A stretch of DNA of 43,844 nt from assembly GCA_949902805.1 (NCBI GenBank), contig CATLDI010000008.1, positions 1 through 43,844 of the forward strand, in the 5' to 3' direction. This stretch comes from an uncultured Clostridiaceae bacterium. Lineage in GTDB: Bacteria > Bacillota > Clostridia > TANB77 > CAG-508. The notes beneath the pieces were generated by a model. The model had not been told where the DNA came from, did no database searches, and saw nothing but the letters and a program-made list of their open reading frames with translations. Shown piece after piece: positions 1-8,550 of this stretch (position 1 is the first letter of the stretch; each line of letters opens with the position of its first letter). The translations under genes were made by a program, and so were the position numbers.

Positions 1-86
1 TAGATTATTATAATAATAAAAGGATAAAGGGCAAATTAAAAGGAATGAGCCCTGTACAATACAGAGTTCATTCCCAAGTTGCCTAG
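1..86 (+). CDS. IS3-family transposase (OrfB), C-terminal 27 residues
   Basis: Partial gene, cut by the window start; the frame begins at base 3 and stops with TAG at 84-86. The visible peptide contains YYNNKRIKGKLKGMSPVQYR, the usual C-terminal signature of IS3-family DDE integrase-like OrfB proteins (NNKRIKxKLKGMSPVQYR). The protein would catalyse cut/copy transposition of the element together with the OrfA DNA-binding protein, which is not visible here. The catalytic DDE residues lie upstream of the window, so activity cannot be assessed. Confidence 0.85.
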   Translation, partial: DYYNNKRIKGKLKGMSPVQYRVHSQVA

Positions 87-126
87 TACCTAATCAAAAA
101 ATGTCCAATTTTTTGGGTTCAGTACA
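1..126 (+). mobile_element. Right end of an IS3-family insertion sequence
   Basis: The window opens inside an insertion sequence. A transposase C-terminus stops at 86. It is followed by a terminal inverted repeat at about 102-126 that ends in ...TTCAGTACA; read inward on the other strand this is TGTACTGAACCC. IS3-family elements of the IS150 type have such TG...CA ends with a run like CCCAAAAA-TTGGACA. The left end and most of the transposase lie outside the window, so completeness and target duplication cannot be judged. Confidence 0.8.
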
Positions 127-198
127 ACACACCTACTTTTTTATTTGTTTTCTTGTTGACATCAAAACTAAATTATTGAACAATCTTTTTACACTATT

Positions 199-227
199 AT
201 TATACACATATTATTATAAAAAGGCAA
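199..227 (-). promoter_or_regulatory. Possible promoter firing toward the IS end
   Basis: On the minus strand TTGCCT (222-227) is followed after 17 nt by TATAAT (199-204). Transcription would start near 190 and run antisense into the IS end. No gene is seen for it, so it may be fortuitous in AT-rich DNA. Confidence 0.35.
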
Positions 228-266
228 TAGCGAAATCACATTTTTTATAAATTTATGTTCCTAATA

Positions 267-295
267 TTTACAAAAACTTAAAAAAATAGTATAAT
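267..295 (+). promoter_or_regulatory. Sigma-A promoter of the kinase-like gene
   Basis: TTTACA (267-272), 17-nt spacer, TATAAT (290-295). It lies 60 nt upstream of the start codon at 357. Confidence 0.6.
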
Positions 296-356
296 TGCAA
301 ACAGAAATAAATAAGTAACTCAAAAACCTTTGATTATTGTAAGGAGGATATTTCTT

Positions 357-935
357 ATGAAGAATGATGTTATTATTATTGTAGAAGGACCACAAGGAGT
401 TGGAAAAACAACATTTACAAATTATTTAAGAGAAAATATGGCGGCAACAGACCTTCATAGACTATCTGGAATAAAAGACAGAACTGAAACTGGACTTGCA
501 AAAATAAGAACAAAATATGAAAAGTTAATTGCGTATATGGAAAATTGTGAAGATATCAACATGATATTTGATAGAACATTCTTTACAAATGAAGTATATT
601 CAAGACTTGGATATCAAAACTATTCTTTTAACGAGACATATCAAAGCTTATTATCAAAATTAGACAATATGAAAAATGCAGATAAGTATGACATTTATTT
701 AGTAATGGCATACTTGCAAGATGAATCTTTATATGAAGTAAGAATTAAAAGGGATAAACATCAATATCAAAAATTTGATCCAGAAAGTAGCATTAAGCAG
801 CAAAGAGAATATTTAAAGATGGCAGATGAAGTTGGAAAACAAACCAAAAACATCAAAGTAATACGCTTTGCAAATGATACAGAAGAGATGTTTAAAGAAA
901 ATGTTCAAAAGTATTTTGGACAATATTTTAAGTAA
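357..935 (+). CDS. P-loop deoxynucleoside/dNMP kinase-like protein
   Basis: 192-residue cytosolic P-loop kinase. A Walker A motif GPQGVGKTT is at residues 11-19 and a DRTFF segment at 72-76 resembles the DR(S/T) substrate-binding motif of thymidylate kinase and deoxynucleoside kinases. The likely reaction is ATP-dependent phosphorylation of a deoxynucleoside or dNMP. The start at 357 is chosen because AAGGAGG (341-347) sits 9 nt upstream; an in-frame ATG at 330 lacks such a site. It is followed after 55 nt by rimO. True thymidylate kinase (Tmk) has a more canonical lid and DRY/DRF motif, so the exact substrate is not assigned. Confidence 0.7.
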   Translation: MKNDVIIIVEGPQGVGKTTFTNYLRENMAATDLHRLSGIKDRTETGLAKIRTKYEKLIAYMENCEDINMIFDRTFFTNEVYSRLGYQNYSFNETYQSLLSKLDNMKNADKYDIYLVMAYLQDESLYEVRIKRDKHQYQKFDPESSIKQQREYLKMADEVGKQTKNIKVIRFANDTEEMFKENVQKYFGQYFK

Positions 936-941
936 AAACAT

Positions 942-969
942 AAGGAATATCTTTTTAAAGGTATTCCTT
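942..969 (+). other. Intergenic hairpin before rimO
   Basis: AAGGAATA (942-949) pairs with TATTCCTT (962-969). No T-run follows, so it is more likely an mRNA processing or stability hairpin than a terminator. Confidence 0.45.
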
Positions 970-990
970 ATATTAAAGAAGGAGTAAGAA

Positions 991-2289
991 ATGAACGTAG
1001 GATTTATACACTTAGGATGTAGCAAAAATTTAGTAGATACAGAAATGACAATAGGTCTATTTAAAAATAATGAATATAAAATAGTAAATAACCCAGAAGA
1101 TGCCGATATATTAGTAATAAATACATGTGGATTTATAGCAAGTGCCCAAGAAGAAGCAATAAACACAATTCTAGAAATGGCAGAATACAAAAAGAAAAGA
1201 TGCAAATATTTAATAGTAATGGGTTGCCTAGTACAAAGGTTTAAAGAAGAGCTAAAAAAAGAAATTCCAGAAGTAGACTTATGGATAAAATATGATTCAT
1301 ACTCTACAATATGGGAGCAAATAGAAGAAGTAATAAAACCAGAAAAAACAAATAAGCAAAAGCTAGACTTCTTAGATAGAACAATAACAACAGGAGAAAA
1401 CTTTGCATACCTAAGAATAGCAGAAGGATGTAGCAACTTTTGTACATACTGTGCAATTCCTAAAATAAGAGGAAAGTTTGTAAGTAGAACAATAGAAGAA
1501 GTATTAGAAGAAGCCGAAAAGCTTGCAAAAGAAGGATATCAAGAGCTAATAGTAATTGCACAAGATACAACAAAATATGGAATAGATGTATATGGTAAGC
1601 CACGTTTAGCAGAACTTTTAGAGAGGTTATGCAAAATAGACGGAATAAAATGGATAAGATTTCTATATTCATATCCAGAAACAATAACAGATGAACTAAT
1701 AGAAGTAGTAAAAAGAGAAGATAAAATATGTAAATACTTCGACATACCAATTCAACATATATCAGATAGTGTTCTAAAAAGAATGAATAGAAAAAGCAAT
1801 GGAGAAAGCATACGAAAGGTCATAAAAAGATTAAGAGAAGAAATACCAAACGTAGTAATTCGTACAACAGTAATGGTAGGATTCCCAGGAGAAACAAAAG
1901 AAGACTTTGAAGAATTATATGACTTTGTAAAAGAAACAAAATTTAATAGACTAGGAGCCTTCAGTTATTCAAAAGAAGAAGGAACACCAGCAGAAAAACT
2001 TCCAAATCAAATACACGCCAATACTAAAAAAAGTAGATACAATAAAATTATGAGCTTGCAACAACAAATAGCCATAGAAAAGCAAAAAGAATTAATTGGA
2101 AGAAAGCTAGAAGTACTAGTAGAAACAAAAACATTTGATGGCAAATATTATGTAGGAAGAAGCTACATGGACGTGCCAGACATAGATGGACTTATATATA
2201 TAGAAATGACAGATGAATCACTAGAGGGAAAATTCGTAGAATGTGAAATAATAGAAGCAAATGACTATGACTTAATTGCAAAAGTATAA
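991..2289 (+). CDS. rimO: Ribosomal protein S12 methylthiotransferase RimO
   Basis: 432-residue radical-SAM enzyme that attaches a methylthio group to the conserved aspartate of ribosomal protein S12. The N-terminal methylthiotransferase domain shows the LGCSKNLVDTE signature and three cluster cysteines (C10, C46, C79). The radical SAM motif CxxxCxxC is C147/C151/C154 (EGCSNFCTYC). A C-terminal TRAM-like region follows residue about 365. Length matches the family. GAAGGAG lies just upstream of the ATG. The LGCSKN start and the C-terminus separate it from its paralogue MtaB at 13734. No in-frame CGG codon. Confidence 0.95.
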   Translation: MNVGFIHLGCSKNLVDTEMTIGLFKNNEYKIVNNPEDADILVINTCGFIASAQEEAINTILEMAEYKKKRCKYLIVMGCLVQRFKEELKKEIPEVDLWIKYDSYSTIWEQIEEVIKPEKTNKQKLDFLDRTITTGENFAYLRIAEGCSNFCTYCAIPKIRGKFVSRTIEEVLEEAEKLAKEGYQELIVIAQDTTKYGIDVYGKPRLAELLERLCKIDGIKWIRFLYSYPETITDELIEVVKREDKICKYFDIPIQHISDSVLKRMNRKSNGESIRKVIKRLREEIPNVVIRTTVMVGFPGETKEDFEELYDFVKETKFNRLGAFSYSKEEGTPAEKLPNQIHANTKKSRYNKIMSLQQQIAIEKQKELIGRKLEVLVETKTFDGKYYVGRSYMDVPDIDGLIYIEMTDESLEGKFVECEIIEANDYDLIAKV

Positions 2290-2310
2290 AGAAAATATAA
2301 AAGAAATATA

Positions 2311-2371
2311 GGGAGCGTAATCGGTAAGAATACTCATAAGAATTTACTTTTATATTATGAGAAAGCACGCT
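2311..2371 (+). other. Structured leader copy A upstream of a decayed prepilin-like gene
   Basis: AGCGT (2314-2318) pairs with ACGCT (2367-2371), and CTCATAA (2333-2339) pairs with TTATGAG (2355-2361). The loop segments GGTAAGAATACT and AGAATTTACT are nearly identical to those in the leader of the prepilin-like gene at 10328 (minus strand, 10441-10506), with the outer stem preserved by different bases. This is a candidate cis-acting RNA, or a leader duplicated together with its gene. I do not recognise it as a known riboswitch class. Confidence 0.45.
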
Positions 2372-2382
2372 ATTTTAAGTTA

Positions 2383-2445
2383 AAATGTAGAGGGCGATTA
2401 TCAATCGCCTGCGCTTCGAAGAAACTACCACAAATAAAAACAAAA
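2383..2445 (+). repeat. TGTAGGGGC-type palindromic repeat, copy 1
   Basis: AATGTAGAGGGCGATT..AATCGCC..TTCGAAGAAACTACC. The hairpin GGCGATT/AATCGCC is followed by the constant tail TTCGAAGAAACTACC. Related copies are near 10385-10432, 12620-12665 (decayed), 17371-17400, 27931-27962, 28000-28045 and 36055-36097. Confidence 0.6.
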
Positions 2446-2775
2446 GAAGCAAAAGCAAAACCACAAAAGGTAAGCAATAAAATAATTACCAACCAAAAAA
2501 GAACTGTAGAAGCAGGTCTTGCCTCTGAACAATGAATAACATTAATAGCTCTTGTAATAACAATAGTAGTAATGTTAATCCTAGCGAGTGTAGCAATAAA
2601 TTTAACTCTAAGCAACAACGGAATATTCACCAAAGCCAAAGAATCAAGAGACAAAACTGAAAGAGCAACTCTAATAGAAAGAATACAAACAGAAATATTA
2701 GAAAAGCAATTAGAAAATGAAGAGACAAATATAAACAAAGGAGACTTAGAAGATATAAGTAACATTGAACGTTAA
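2443..2775 (+). pseudogene. Decayed prepilin-like surface protein
   Basis: The translation resembles the N-terminus of the large protein at 10328 (minus strand): VEAGLAS-EQ, then ITLIALVITIVVMLILASVA, then SNNGIFTKAKES. Where the paralogue reads SAQETPTSGITLIS, this copy has a TGA at 2533-2535 and has lost several residues, including the glycine at the presumed peptidase cleavage site. No start codon is visible upstream. The frame ends at 2775 after a short acidic tail, with no BIG2 or enzyme-like domain. It is best read as a truncated remnant. An alternative is a short hydrophobic peptide starting at 2572 or nearby, for which no ribosome binding site is seen. Confidence 0.65.
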
Positions 2776-2866
2776 GAATTATAAACAATAACATATAGTA
2801 TATACGAATGAAGTAGAAGACTAGAATATAATAAGAAAAAGCTTAATGGATGTAATGAGTTAATAG

Positions 2867-2930
2867 GGCAATTTTAGTTTACAATGTGGAATACAGCAAA
2901 CTAAAATTGCCATTTATTATTTTTTCAGTT
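2867..2930 (+). terminator. Rho-independent terminator
   Basis: A 14-bp perfect stem, GGCAATTTTAGTTT (2867-2880) with AAACTAAAATTGCC (2898-2911), is followed by a T-rich run to about 2927. It closes the rimO/remnant region ahead of the sortase promoter. Confidence 0.8.
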
Positions 2931-2966
2931 TTTTAAACACTATATAAATTTTATTATACAAAATAG

Positions 2967-2995
2967 TAGAAAAAAACAATTTTTTATGTTATAAT
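2967..2995 (+). promoter_or_regulatory. Promoter of the sortase pair
   Basis: TAGAAA (2967-2972), 17-nt spacer, TATAAT (2990-2995), 39 nt before the first sortase start. Confidence 0.6.
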
Positions 2996-3033
2996 AGATA
3001 TAGATGTAAAAAGTACACAAAGGAGGACAGGTT

Positions 3034-3702
3034 ATGTTTGAAAGTAAATATAGTAAAGCTCTTACAATAGGGCTAGTAATATTAATAGTAGTAGTAATAG
3101 GTGCTTTAATATTTTTTACAGTAGATTATATCAAAAATTCTAATATAAATGATGATGCATCAGATGCAGCAGAAAAATTTGAAGGCGAAGTAAATAAAAA
3201 TAAGGATACTCAAGAAAATACACAAACTAACACAGAAATAGTAACTCCTAATATACAAGTAGAAAATATAATAGCAGTTGATCCTAGTGGAGAAACTAAA
3301 AATACATATAAAGGATTTCCAGTTGCGGGAACAATAGAAATTCCAAAAATAGATTTAAAATATCCAGTTTTAGAAAATTCTTCAAAAAGTGCAATAGAAG
3401 CATCTGTTGCAATAAATTCTGGAGTAGGCTTAAATAAAGTAGGAAACACAGTAATAATAGGGCATAATTACAGAAATGGAACATTCTTTTCAAATAACAA
3501 GAATTTAAGTGAAGGCGATAAAGTATATATAACAGATAATACAGGTAATAGAGTAGAATATTCAATATATAATATTTACACAACAACTCCTGAAGACTCA
3601 GACTATATGGATAGAGAAACAAACGGAAAAAGAGAAATAACTCTAGTAACTTGTACAGATGACACAAAAAGTAGATTAATTATATATGCATCAGCTGACT
3701 AA
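3034..3702 (+). CDS. Membrane-anchored sortase (first of a tandem pair)
   Basis: 222-residue cysteine transpeptidase that would join sorting-signal proteins to the cell wall or to pilin subunits. It has one N-terminal transmembrane helix (residues 10-32), a polar linker rich in Asn and Thr, and a sortase fold starting at IPKIDLKYPV (103-112). Catalytic residues are visible: His144 in GHNYRNG, Cys207 in LVTCTDD, Arg214 in KSRLIIYA. AAAGGAGG precedes the ATG. The following gene is a paralogue with the same layout. No LPXTG-type substrate was found in the window, so the target is unknown. The short size and type II membrane topology suit a housekeeping or class D/E-like sortase. Confidence 0.9.
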   Translation: MFESKYSKALTIGLVILIVVVIGALIFFTVDYIKNSNINDDASDAAEKFEGEVNKNKDTQENTQTNTEIVTPNIQVENIIAVDPSGETKNTYKGFPVAGTIEIPKIDLKYPVLENSSKSAIEASVAINSGVGLNKVGNTVIIGHNYRNGTFFSNNKNLSEGDKVYITDNTGNRVEYSIYNIYTTTPEDSDYMDRETNGKREITLVTCTDDTKSRLIIYASAD

Positions 3703-3731
3703 ATACATACAATATAGGAATATAAAAACAG

Positions 3732-3763
3732 TAATGAGTAGATAGTTAAAAATCTACTCATTA
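3732..3763 (+). other. Hairpin between the two sortase genes
   Basis: TAATGAGTAGAT (3732-3743) pairs with ATCTACTCATTA (3752-3763), 12 bp, without a T-run. It could attenuate or separate the messages of the two sortases. Confidence 0.55.
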
Positions 3764-3809
3764 TAAAAATATAAAGTAAATTAAAAAACATATGAACAGG
3801 AGAAAAATT

Positions 3810-4469
3810 ATGATAAATAAAGGAAGAAAATTTTTTTCAATATTATTAATTATAATTGTACTAATAACAATATGCTTATTAGGCTATTTAATTTATGGTT
3901 ATATATCAAACGCCATAATAACTAGAGAAGCATCAGATACAGTAGACGATTTTGAAAATATAATTACAGTAGGAATAGAACAAGAGGAAAATACTGCAAA
4001 TACAGAAAATATAACTACAGGTGGCACACAAACGAATGTAAATCAAAACACTTCAAAATCTACAAAAGTTAGCTATAAAGGATATAATGTAATAGGAACA
4101 ATACAAATACCTAAAACAAAAGTAAAATATCCTATTGTAGATTCAACAACACCTCAGGCAATGGATGTAGCAATTGTAATGCTATACGGACCAGGCTTAA
4201 ACCAAGAAGGAAATACGGTTATAGTAGGGCATAATTACAGAAATGGAGGTTTTTTTGGAAGAAATAAAAACTTAGAAAACGGAGACAAAATATATATAAC
4301 AGATGCAAGAGGAATTAGAATAGAATATACTATATACAACAAATACATAACATCAGATTCAGACTTTTCTTATGCAACTAGGGAAACAAACGGAAAAAGA
4401 GAAATTTCCTTATCTACATGTACATCAGATAGTAGCAAAAGATTAGTAATATGGGCAAAAGAAGACTAA
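3810..4469 (+). CDS. Membrane-anchored sortase (second of a tandem pair)
   Basis: 219-residue paralogue of the preceding sortase. It has an N-terminal transmembrane helix (about residues 8-32), a Thr/Asn-rich linker, and a catalytic domain with His141 (GHNYRNG), Cys204 (LSTCTSD) and Arg211 (KRLVIWA). The start at 3810 is preferred over an in-frame ATG at 3792 because AACAGGAG ends 7 nt before it, while the upstream ATG has no binding site. The two sortases share RETNGKREI and GHNYRNG, so they probably arose by tandem duplication. Divergence around the catalytic Cys (TCTDD versus TCTSD) may reflect different substrates. No substrate gene lies nearby. Confidence 0.88.
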   Translation: MINKGRKFFSILLIIIVLITICLLGYLIYGYISNAIITREASDTVDDFENIITVGIEQEENTANTENITTGGTQTNVNQNTSKSTKVSYKGYNVIGTIQIPKTKVKYPIVDSTTPQAMDVAIVMLYGPGLNQEGNTVIVGHNYRNGGFFGRNKNLENGDKIYITDARGIRIEYTIYNKYITSDSDFSYATRETNGKREISLSTCTSDSSKRLVIWAKED

Positions 4470-4554
4470 TTATAGATTATAGCCAGTCTTAAAAAGAATG
4501 AATATATTTATAAAAAATTACGTAAAATTTTCATAAAAAATATTGGAAAATCTT

Positions 4555-4583
4555 TTGACTTTTACCAAAATTTGTAGTATAAT
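4555..4583 (+). promoter_or_regulatory. Strong sigma-A promoter of the CarD-like gene
   Basis: TTGACT (4555-4560), 17-nt spacer, TATAAT (4578-4583). Confidence 0.75.
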
Positions 4584-4663
4584 AATGTCAGTAGTTGAAA
4601 AAGAGAATCGAAACCTTTCTTAACTTAACTAATATAAACTTAGCAGTGAAAGGAGTGTCTTAC

Positions 4664-5233
4664 ATGTTCAATGTAGGTGATAAAATAGTATACCCAATGC
4701 ATGGTGCAGGTACAATAGATGCAATAGAAGAAAAAGATATTTTAGGACAAACACAAGCTTACTATATCATAAAAATGCCAGGTGAAGTAAAAGTAATGGT
4801 ACCAACAGCAAAGGCAGAGGAAATTGGTGTAAGAAATATAATTAGTAAAGAAAACACAGGAAAAGTATTACAAATATTAGAAGAAAATGAAACAGAAATG
4901 TCTAATAATTGGAATAAAAGATATAGAGATAACATGGAAAAAATGAAAAGCGGAGACATTTACGAAGTAGCAGACGTAGTAAGAAACTTAAGCTTTAAAC
5001 AAAAAGAAAAAGGGTTATCTACAGGCGAAAAGAAAATGCTTAATAATGCTAAGCAAATATTAGTAAGTGAACTAGTACTTGCAGAACATGCTTCTCAAGA
5101 AGATGTTGAAAATTTAGTTGAAAACAAAATAACAATGTCATTCCAAGAATACAAAGAACCTAGCCAAGAAGCTGAAGTAGGAAAAGATATAGTTAAGAAA
5201 TTTATTCCATTTGATGGAACAACAAATGTATAA
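4664..5233 (+). CDS. CarD/CdnL-family RNA polymerase-binding regulator
   Basis: 189-residue cytosolic protein. The N-terminal CarD/TRCF RNAP-interacting domain (residues 1-60, MFNVGDKIVYPMHGAG...) binds the RNA polymerase beta subunit and stabilises open promoter complexes. The rest is a helical DNA-binding domain (about 70-165) containing VADVVRNLSFKQKEKGLSTGEKKML, typical of the family. The start at 4664 has AAAGGAGTG just upstream; an ATG at 4595 lacks a site. It lies directly before dnaG-rpoD, consistent with a transcription housekeeping cluster. A terminator hairpin follows the stop. Confidence 0.9.
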   Translation: MFNVGDKIVYPMHGAGTIDAIEEKDILGQTQAYYIIKMPGEVKVMVPTAKAEEIGVRNIISKENTGKVLQILEENETEMSNNWNKRYRDNMEKMKSGDIYEVADVVRNLSFKQKEKGLSTGEKKMLNNAKQILVSELVLAEHASQEDVENLVENKITMSFQEYKEPSQEAEVGKDIVKKFIPFDGTTNV

Positions 5234-5240
5234 TAATAAA

Positions 5241-5275
5241 AAACGAGATTTTTGGGACGCACCCAAAAATCTCAT
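5241..5275 (+). terminator. Terminator after the CarD-like gene
   Basis: GAGATTTTTGGG and CCCAAAAATCTC form a perfect 12-bp stem around ACGCA, followed by ATTTTAT. It is also the first of three related hairpins in this gap. Confidence 0.7.
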
Positions 5276-5370
5276 TTTATAATATGAGACTTTTTGAGAT
5301 TTTTGGGACGCACCCGAAAATCTCACTATGAAAAAAATGAGATTTTCAGGTACGTCCCAAAAATCTCAAA
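5243..5370. repeat. Three related GAGATTTTTGGGACG hairpins
   Basis: The core GAGATTTTYRGG(W)ACG..CCCRAAAATCTC occurs three times (about 5244-5272, 5298-5327, 5339-5368). Each copy is self-complementary, and the third is in the reverse sense. Spread over 130 bp, this looks like a small family of palindromic intergenic repeats, one copy of which serves as a terminator. Confidence 0.7.
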
Positions 5371-5464
5371 TTGAAAGATTACATAAAATAAATGCGTAAA
5401 AAGAAGGATTTATGTATATGGTGTCGAATAATATAATTATGATGTAGAAAGGTAGATAAAATTA

Positions 5465-7252
5465 ATGCGATATCGTGATGAATTAATAGATGAAATCAGA
5501 AATAGAACTGACATAGTAGATATCATATCACAATATGTAGTATTAAAAAGAAGTGGTAGAAACTTTTTTGGTTTGTGTCCATTCCATAAAGAAAAATCAC
5601 CTTCTTTTTCTGTATCGCCAGATAAGCAAATATTTCACTGCTTTGGTTGCGGAGTTGGTGGAAATGTATTTCACTTTGTAAGCAAAATTGAAAACATAAG
5701 CTTTAGAGAAGCACTAGAAATGCTTGCTGAAAAATCTGGTGTAGAATTGCCAACATTAGAATCAGATGGTGACAATAAACTTATGCAGTTAAAGTCAAAA
5801 GTATACGAAATAAATAAATGTGCAGCAGAATTTTATCATGAAAATCTATATAAACCTAATGCAAAACCAGCACAAGAATATGTTAAAAAAAGAAAAATGG
5901 ATAATACCACATTAAAGAATTTTATGATAGGTTATTCAAATAATAATTACAGTGAACTATATAATATGCTAAAGGCAAAAGGTTTCACAGAAGAAGAAAT
6001 ATTAGCATCAAGTTTAGTAAACAAAACAAAGGATGGCAAATTTATAGACCGTTTTCGTGGAAGGCTAATGTTTCCAATTCAAGATGTTAGAAATAGAGTA
6101 ATAGCTTTTGGAGGAAGAGTTTTAGATGATAGTAAACCTAAATATATAAACTCCCCAGAGAATATTGTATATAGTAAAGGAAGGCACCTATTTGGTCTAA
6201 ACGTTGCAAAAAAATACGAAAACAAAATGAAAAAAGTAATTATTGTAGAAGGCTATATGGACGCAATATCACTTCATCAAAGGGGAATACACAATGCAGT
6301 TGCATCATTAGGAACAGCAATGACAGATGCACAAGGGCACTTACTTAGAAATAATAGTGAACAAGTTATTATTGGATATGACTCAGATGGAGCTGGACAA
6401 GCAGCTACAATGAGAGGATTAGAAATATTGCAAAGTATGGGGTGTGACATAAGAATACTTGGAATAGAAGGAGCAAAAGACCCAGACGAATTTGTACTAA
6501 AATATGGTCCAGAGAGGTTTATAAAACAAGTAGATAATTCAATTTCACTTGTAGAATATAAAGTAAAAGTTTTAAAAAATAGCTTAAACATAGAACAACC
6601 AAACGATAAAATTAAATTCTTAAAAGAAATAGCAAATGTATTATCTAAAATAGATAATGACATAGAAAAAGAAGTATATGCAGATAAAATATCAAATGAA
6701 TATAAAGTTTCTAAAGAGGCAATATATGCAGAAATAAATAAATTAAATAAATCCAATAAACAAGGAAGCAAAATACTAGAAAAATCAAGACCAAAAATGC
6801 AAATAAAAGAAACAGAAGAAATTAATGAACAAGTAGATAAAAGGGAAAAACTAGCCATTTACTTATTAATTAATTATCCAAACGAAAGCTATGAAATAAT
6901 CAAAAAGAATATAGCTATTAGTGACTTTAAAAGTATGCGAAATCAAGAAATTGTAAAAAAATTGTATGAAGAATTAGAAAAAGGAAACAGTAATATTAAT
7001 AATGTTTTAGATTGGTTCGAAGATGAAGAAACTATTAATTATATTTCATGGATTTTAGCATATGATTTTGAAATAACAGAAATTAATAAATGTATAACAG
7101 ACTTAATAAATATATATGCAAAACAAAATTTGATAAATCAAAGAAATGAAGTAATAAAAGCATTAGAAAGAACAGACCTAAGTAAAGAAGAAAGTGAGCA
7201 ACTAGGAGCTATGCTAAATGAAATTATAATAAAGCTTGCAAAAATGAAATAG
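5465..7252 (+). CDS. dnaG: DNA primase DnaG
   Basis: 595 residues, normal length for the family. It synthesises RNA primers at the replication fork with the DnaB-type helicase. The CHC2 zinc finger uses C38, H41, C59 and C62 (CPFHKEK..FHCFGCG). The Toprim catalytic core has VEGYMDA (E262) and GYDSDGAG (D306/D308). The C-terminal helicase-binding region is divergent. The only upstream purine match is AAAGG, about 13 nt before the ATG, so initiation may be weak. rpoD follows after 12 nt, giving a dnaG-rpoD pair as in the macromolecular synthesis operon but without rpsU. No in-frame CGG. Confidence 0.95.
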   Translation: MRYRDELIDEIRNRTDIVDIISQYVVLKRSGRNFFGLCPFHKEKSPSFSVSPDKQIFHCFGCGVGGNVFHFVSKIENISFREALEMLAEKSGVELPTLESDGDNKLMQLKSKVYEINKCAAEFYHENLYKPNAKPAQEYVKKRKMDNTTLKNFMIGYSNNNYSELYNMLKAKGFTEEEILASSLVNKTKDGKFIDRFRGRLMFPIQDVRNRVIAFGGRVLDDSKPKYINSPENIVYSKGRHLFGLNVAKKYENKMKKVIIVEGYMDAISLHQRGIHNAVASLGTAMTDAQGHLLRNNSEQVIIGYDSDGAGQAATMRGLEILQSMGCDIRILGIEGAKDPDEFVLKYGPERFIKQVDNSISLVEYKVKVLKNSLNIEQPNDKIKFLKEIANVLSKIDNDIEKEVYADKISNEYKVSKEAIYAEINKLNKSNKQGSKILEKSRPKMQIKETEEINEQVDKREKLAIYLLINYPNESYEIIKKNIAISDFKSMRNQEIVKKLYEELEKGNSNINNVLDWFEDEETINYISWILAYDFEITEINKCITDLINIYAKQNLINQRNEVIKALERTDLSKEESEQLGAMLNEIIIKLAKMK

Positions 7253-7264
7253 GAGGGATTATTT

Positions 7265-8437
7265 GTGAAAAAATCTGAGGTTTCAGAAGAAATAATTGAA
7301 GAAACAACAAATAATAAAAAGAAAATTACAAAAAAAGAAACAAAAAAAAGTGAAGACAATGTAAAAGAAAAAGTAAATGAAATTGTAGAAAAAGCTAAAA
7401 ATAGTAATGGAAAAATGACATATGGGGAACTAGCAAACGAACTAGAAGATACAAACCCAGAACAACTAGATAAAGTATTTGATGCCTTTGAAGAGCTAGG
7501 AGTAGACTTATTACAAGAAGAACTAGAAGAGCCAGATATAGAAGACCTACAAGAAGTAGAAGATATAAAAGTAGAAGAAATAGACTTAGCACAAGAAATG
7601 GACAATGTTAATGTAGATGACCCAGTTAGAATGTATTTAAGAGAAATAGGAAAAATACCACTTCTTAGCTATGAAGAAGAATTAGAACTTGCAAAAGGAG
7701 TATTAGAAGGAGATGAATATGCTAAACAAAAATTAGCAGAATCAAACTTAAGACTTGTAGTAAGCATAGCAAAGAAATATGTTGGAAGAGGAATGCTATT
7801 CTTAGACTTAATACAAGAAGGAAACATGGGACTAATAAAAGCAGTAGAAAAATTCAACTATACAAAAGGTTTCAAATTTAGTACTTATGCAACATGGTGG
7901 ATACGTCAAGCCATAACAAGAGCCATTGCAGACCAAGCAAGAACAATAAGAATTCCGGTACACATGGTAGAAACAATAAACAAACTAATTCGTACTTCAA
8001 GGCACTTACTACAACAACTAGGAAGAGAGCCAACCCCAGAAGAAATTGCAAAAGAAATGGAAATATCAGTAGAAAAAGTAATGGAAATACAAAAAATTGC
8101 ACAAGACCCAGTATCATTAGAAACCCCGATAGGAGAAGAAGATGATAGTCACTTAGGAGACTTTATACAAGACGACGACAGCCCAGCGCCACAAGACTCA
8201 GCTGCATACACACTATTAAAAGAACAACTAGAAGAAGTAATGGGAACACTAACACCAAGAGAAGCAAAAGTATTAAAACTAAGATTTGGACTAGAAGATG
8301 GAAAAGCACGTACACTAGAAGAAGTAGGAAGAGAATTCATGGTAACTCGTGAAAGAATAAGGCAAATAGAAGCAAAAGCTCTAAGAAAATTAAGACACCC
8401 ATCACGTTCTAAAAAATTAAGAGATTATATGAATTAA
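7265..8437 (+). CDS. rpoD: Primary RNA polymerase sigma factor (RpoD/SigA)
   Basis: 390-residue housekeeping sigma factor, starting at GTG with TAGGAGGG 6 nt upstream. It has an acidic/basic region 1.1-like N-terminus (1-115), region 1.2 ([12 protein letters not shown], 118-129), region 2 (about 160-231, with [19 protein letters not shown], which binds and melts the -10 element), region 3, and region 4 (from about 325, with [12 protein letters not shown]-type and [20 protein letters not shown] motifs for -35 recognition). This fits the many TTGACA-17-TATAAT promoters in the window. All Arg codons here are AGA, CGT or AGG; none is an in-frame CGG. Confidence 0.97.
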   Translation: MKKSEVSEEIIEETTNNKKKITKKETKKSEDNVKEKVNEIVEKAKNSNGKMTYGELANELEDTNPEQLDKVFDAFEELGVDLLQEELEEPDIEDLQEVEDIKVEEIDLAQEMDNVNVDDPVRMYLREIGKIPLLSYEEELELAKGVLEGDEYAKQKLAESNLRLVVSIAKKYVGRGMLFLDLIQEGNMGLIKAVEKFNYTKGFKFSTYATWWIRQAITRAIADQARTIRIPVHMVETINKLIRTSRHLLQQLGREPTPEEIAKEMEISVEKVMEIQKIAQDPVSLETPIGEEDDSHLGDFIQDDDSPAPQDSAAYTLLKEQLEEVMGTLTPREAKVLKLRFGLEDGKARTLEEVGREFMVTRERIRQIEAKALRKLRHPSRSKKLRDYMN

Positions 8438-8505
8438 ACAAAGAAATAAAATAAATAAAGAGAATATAGAGTTTACTGTGTAAACTAGAATTAACTATGA
8501 TTGTT

Positions 8506-8550
8506 TAGATACTATAATTAATTTTGTAGTATCTAATTTTTATATTTTTA
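8506..8550 (+). terminator. Terminator after rpoD
   Basis: AGATACTA (8506-8513) can pair with TAGTATCT (8527-8534), followed by AATTTTTATATTTTTA. The same TAGTATCT is also part of a longer perfect palindrome (8519-8593), so two structures compete. Confidence 0.65.

Noticed and set aside
1-126. Nested hairpin GGAATGAG..CTGTA/TACAG..TCATTCC as a possible small RNA
   Set aside because: The stretch is read in frame as the conserved C-terminus of an IS3-family transposase followed by its terminal repeat, which explains it better.
2443-2775. TGA at 2533 as a recoded sense codon
   Set aside because: TGA terminates other genes here (for example at 22414-22416), and this copy also lacks residues and its C-terminal domains, so it is a remnant.
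6277-6858. Long minus-strand open frame opposite dnaG
   Set aside because: It is the complement of a conserved gene; serine/leucine-rich composition is typical of antisense AT-rich frames.
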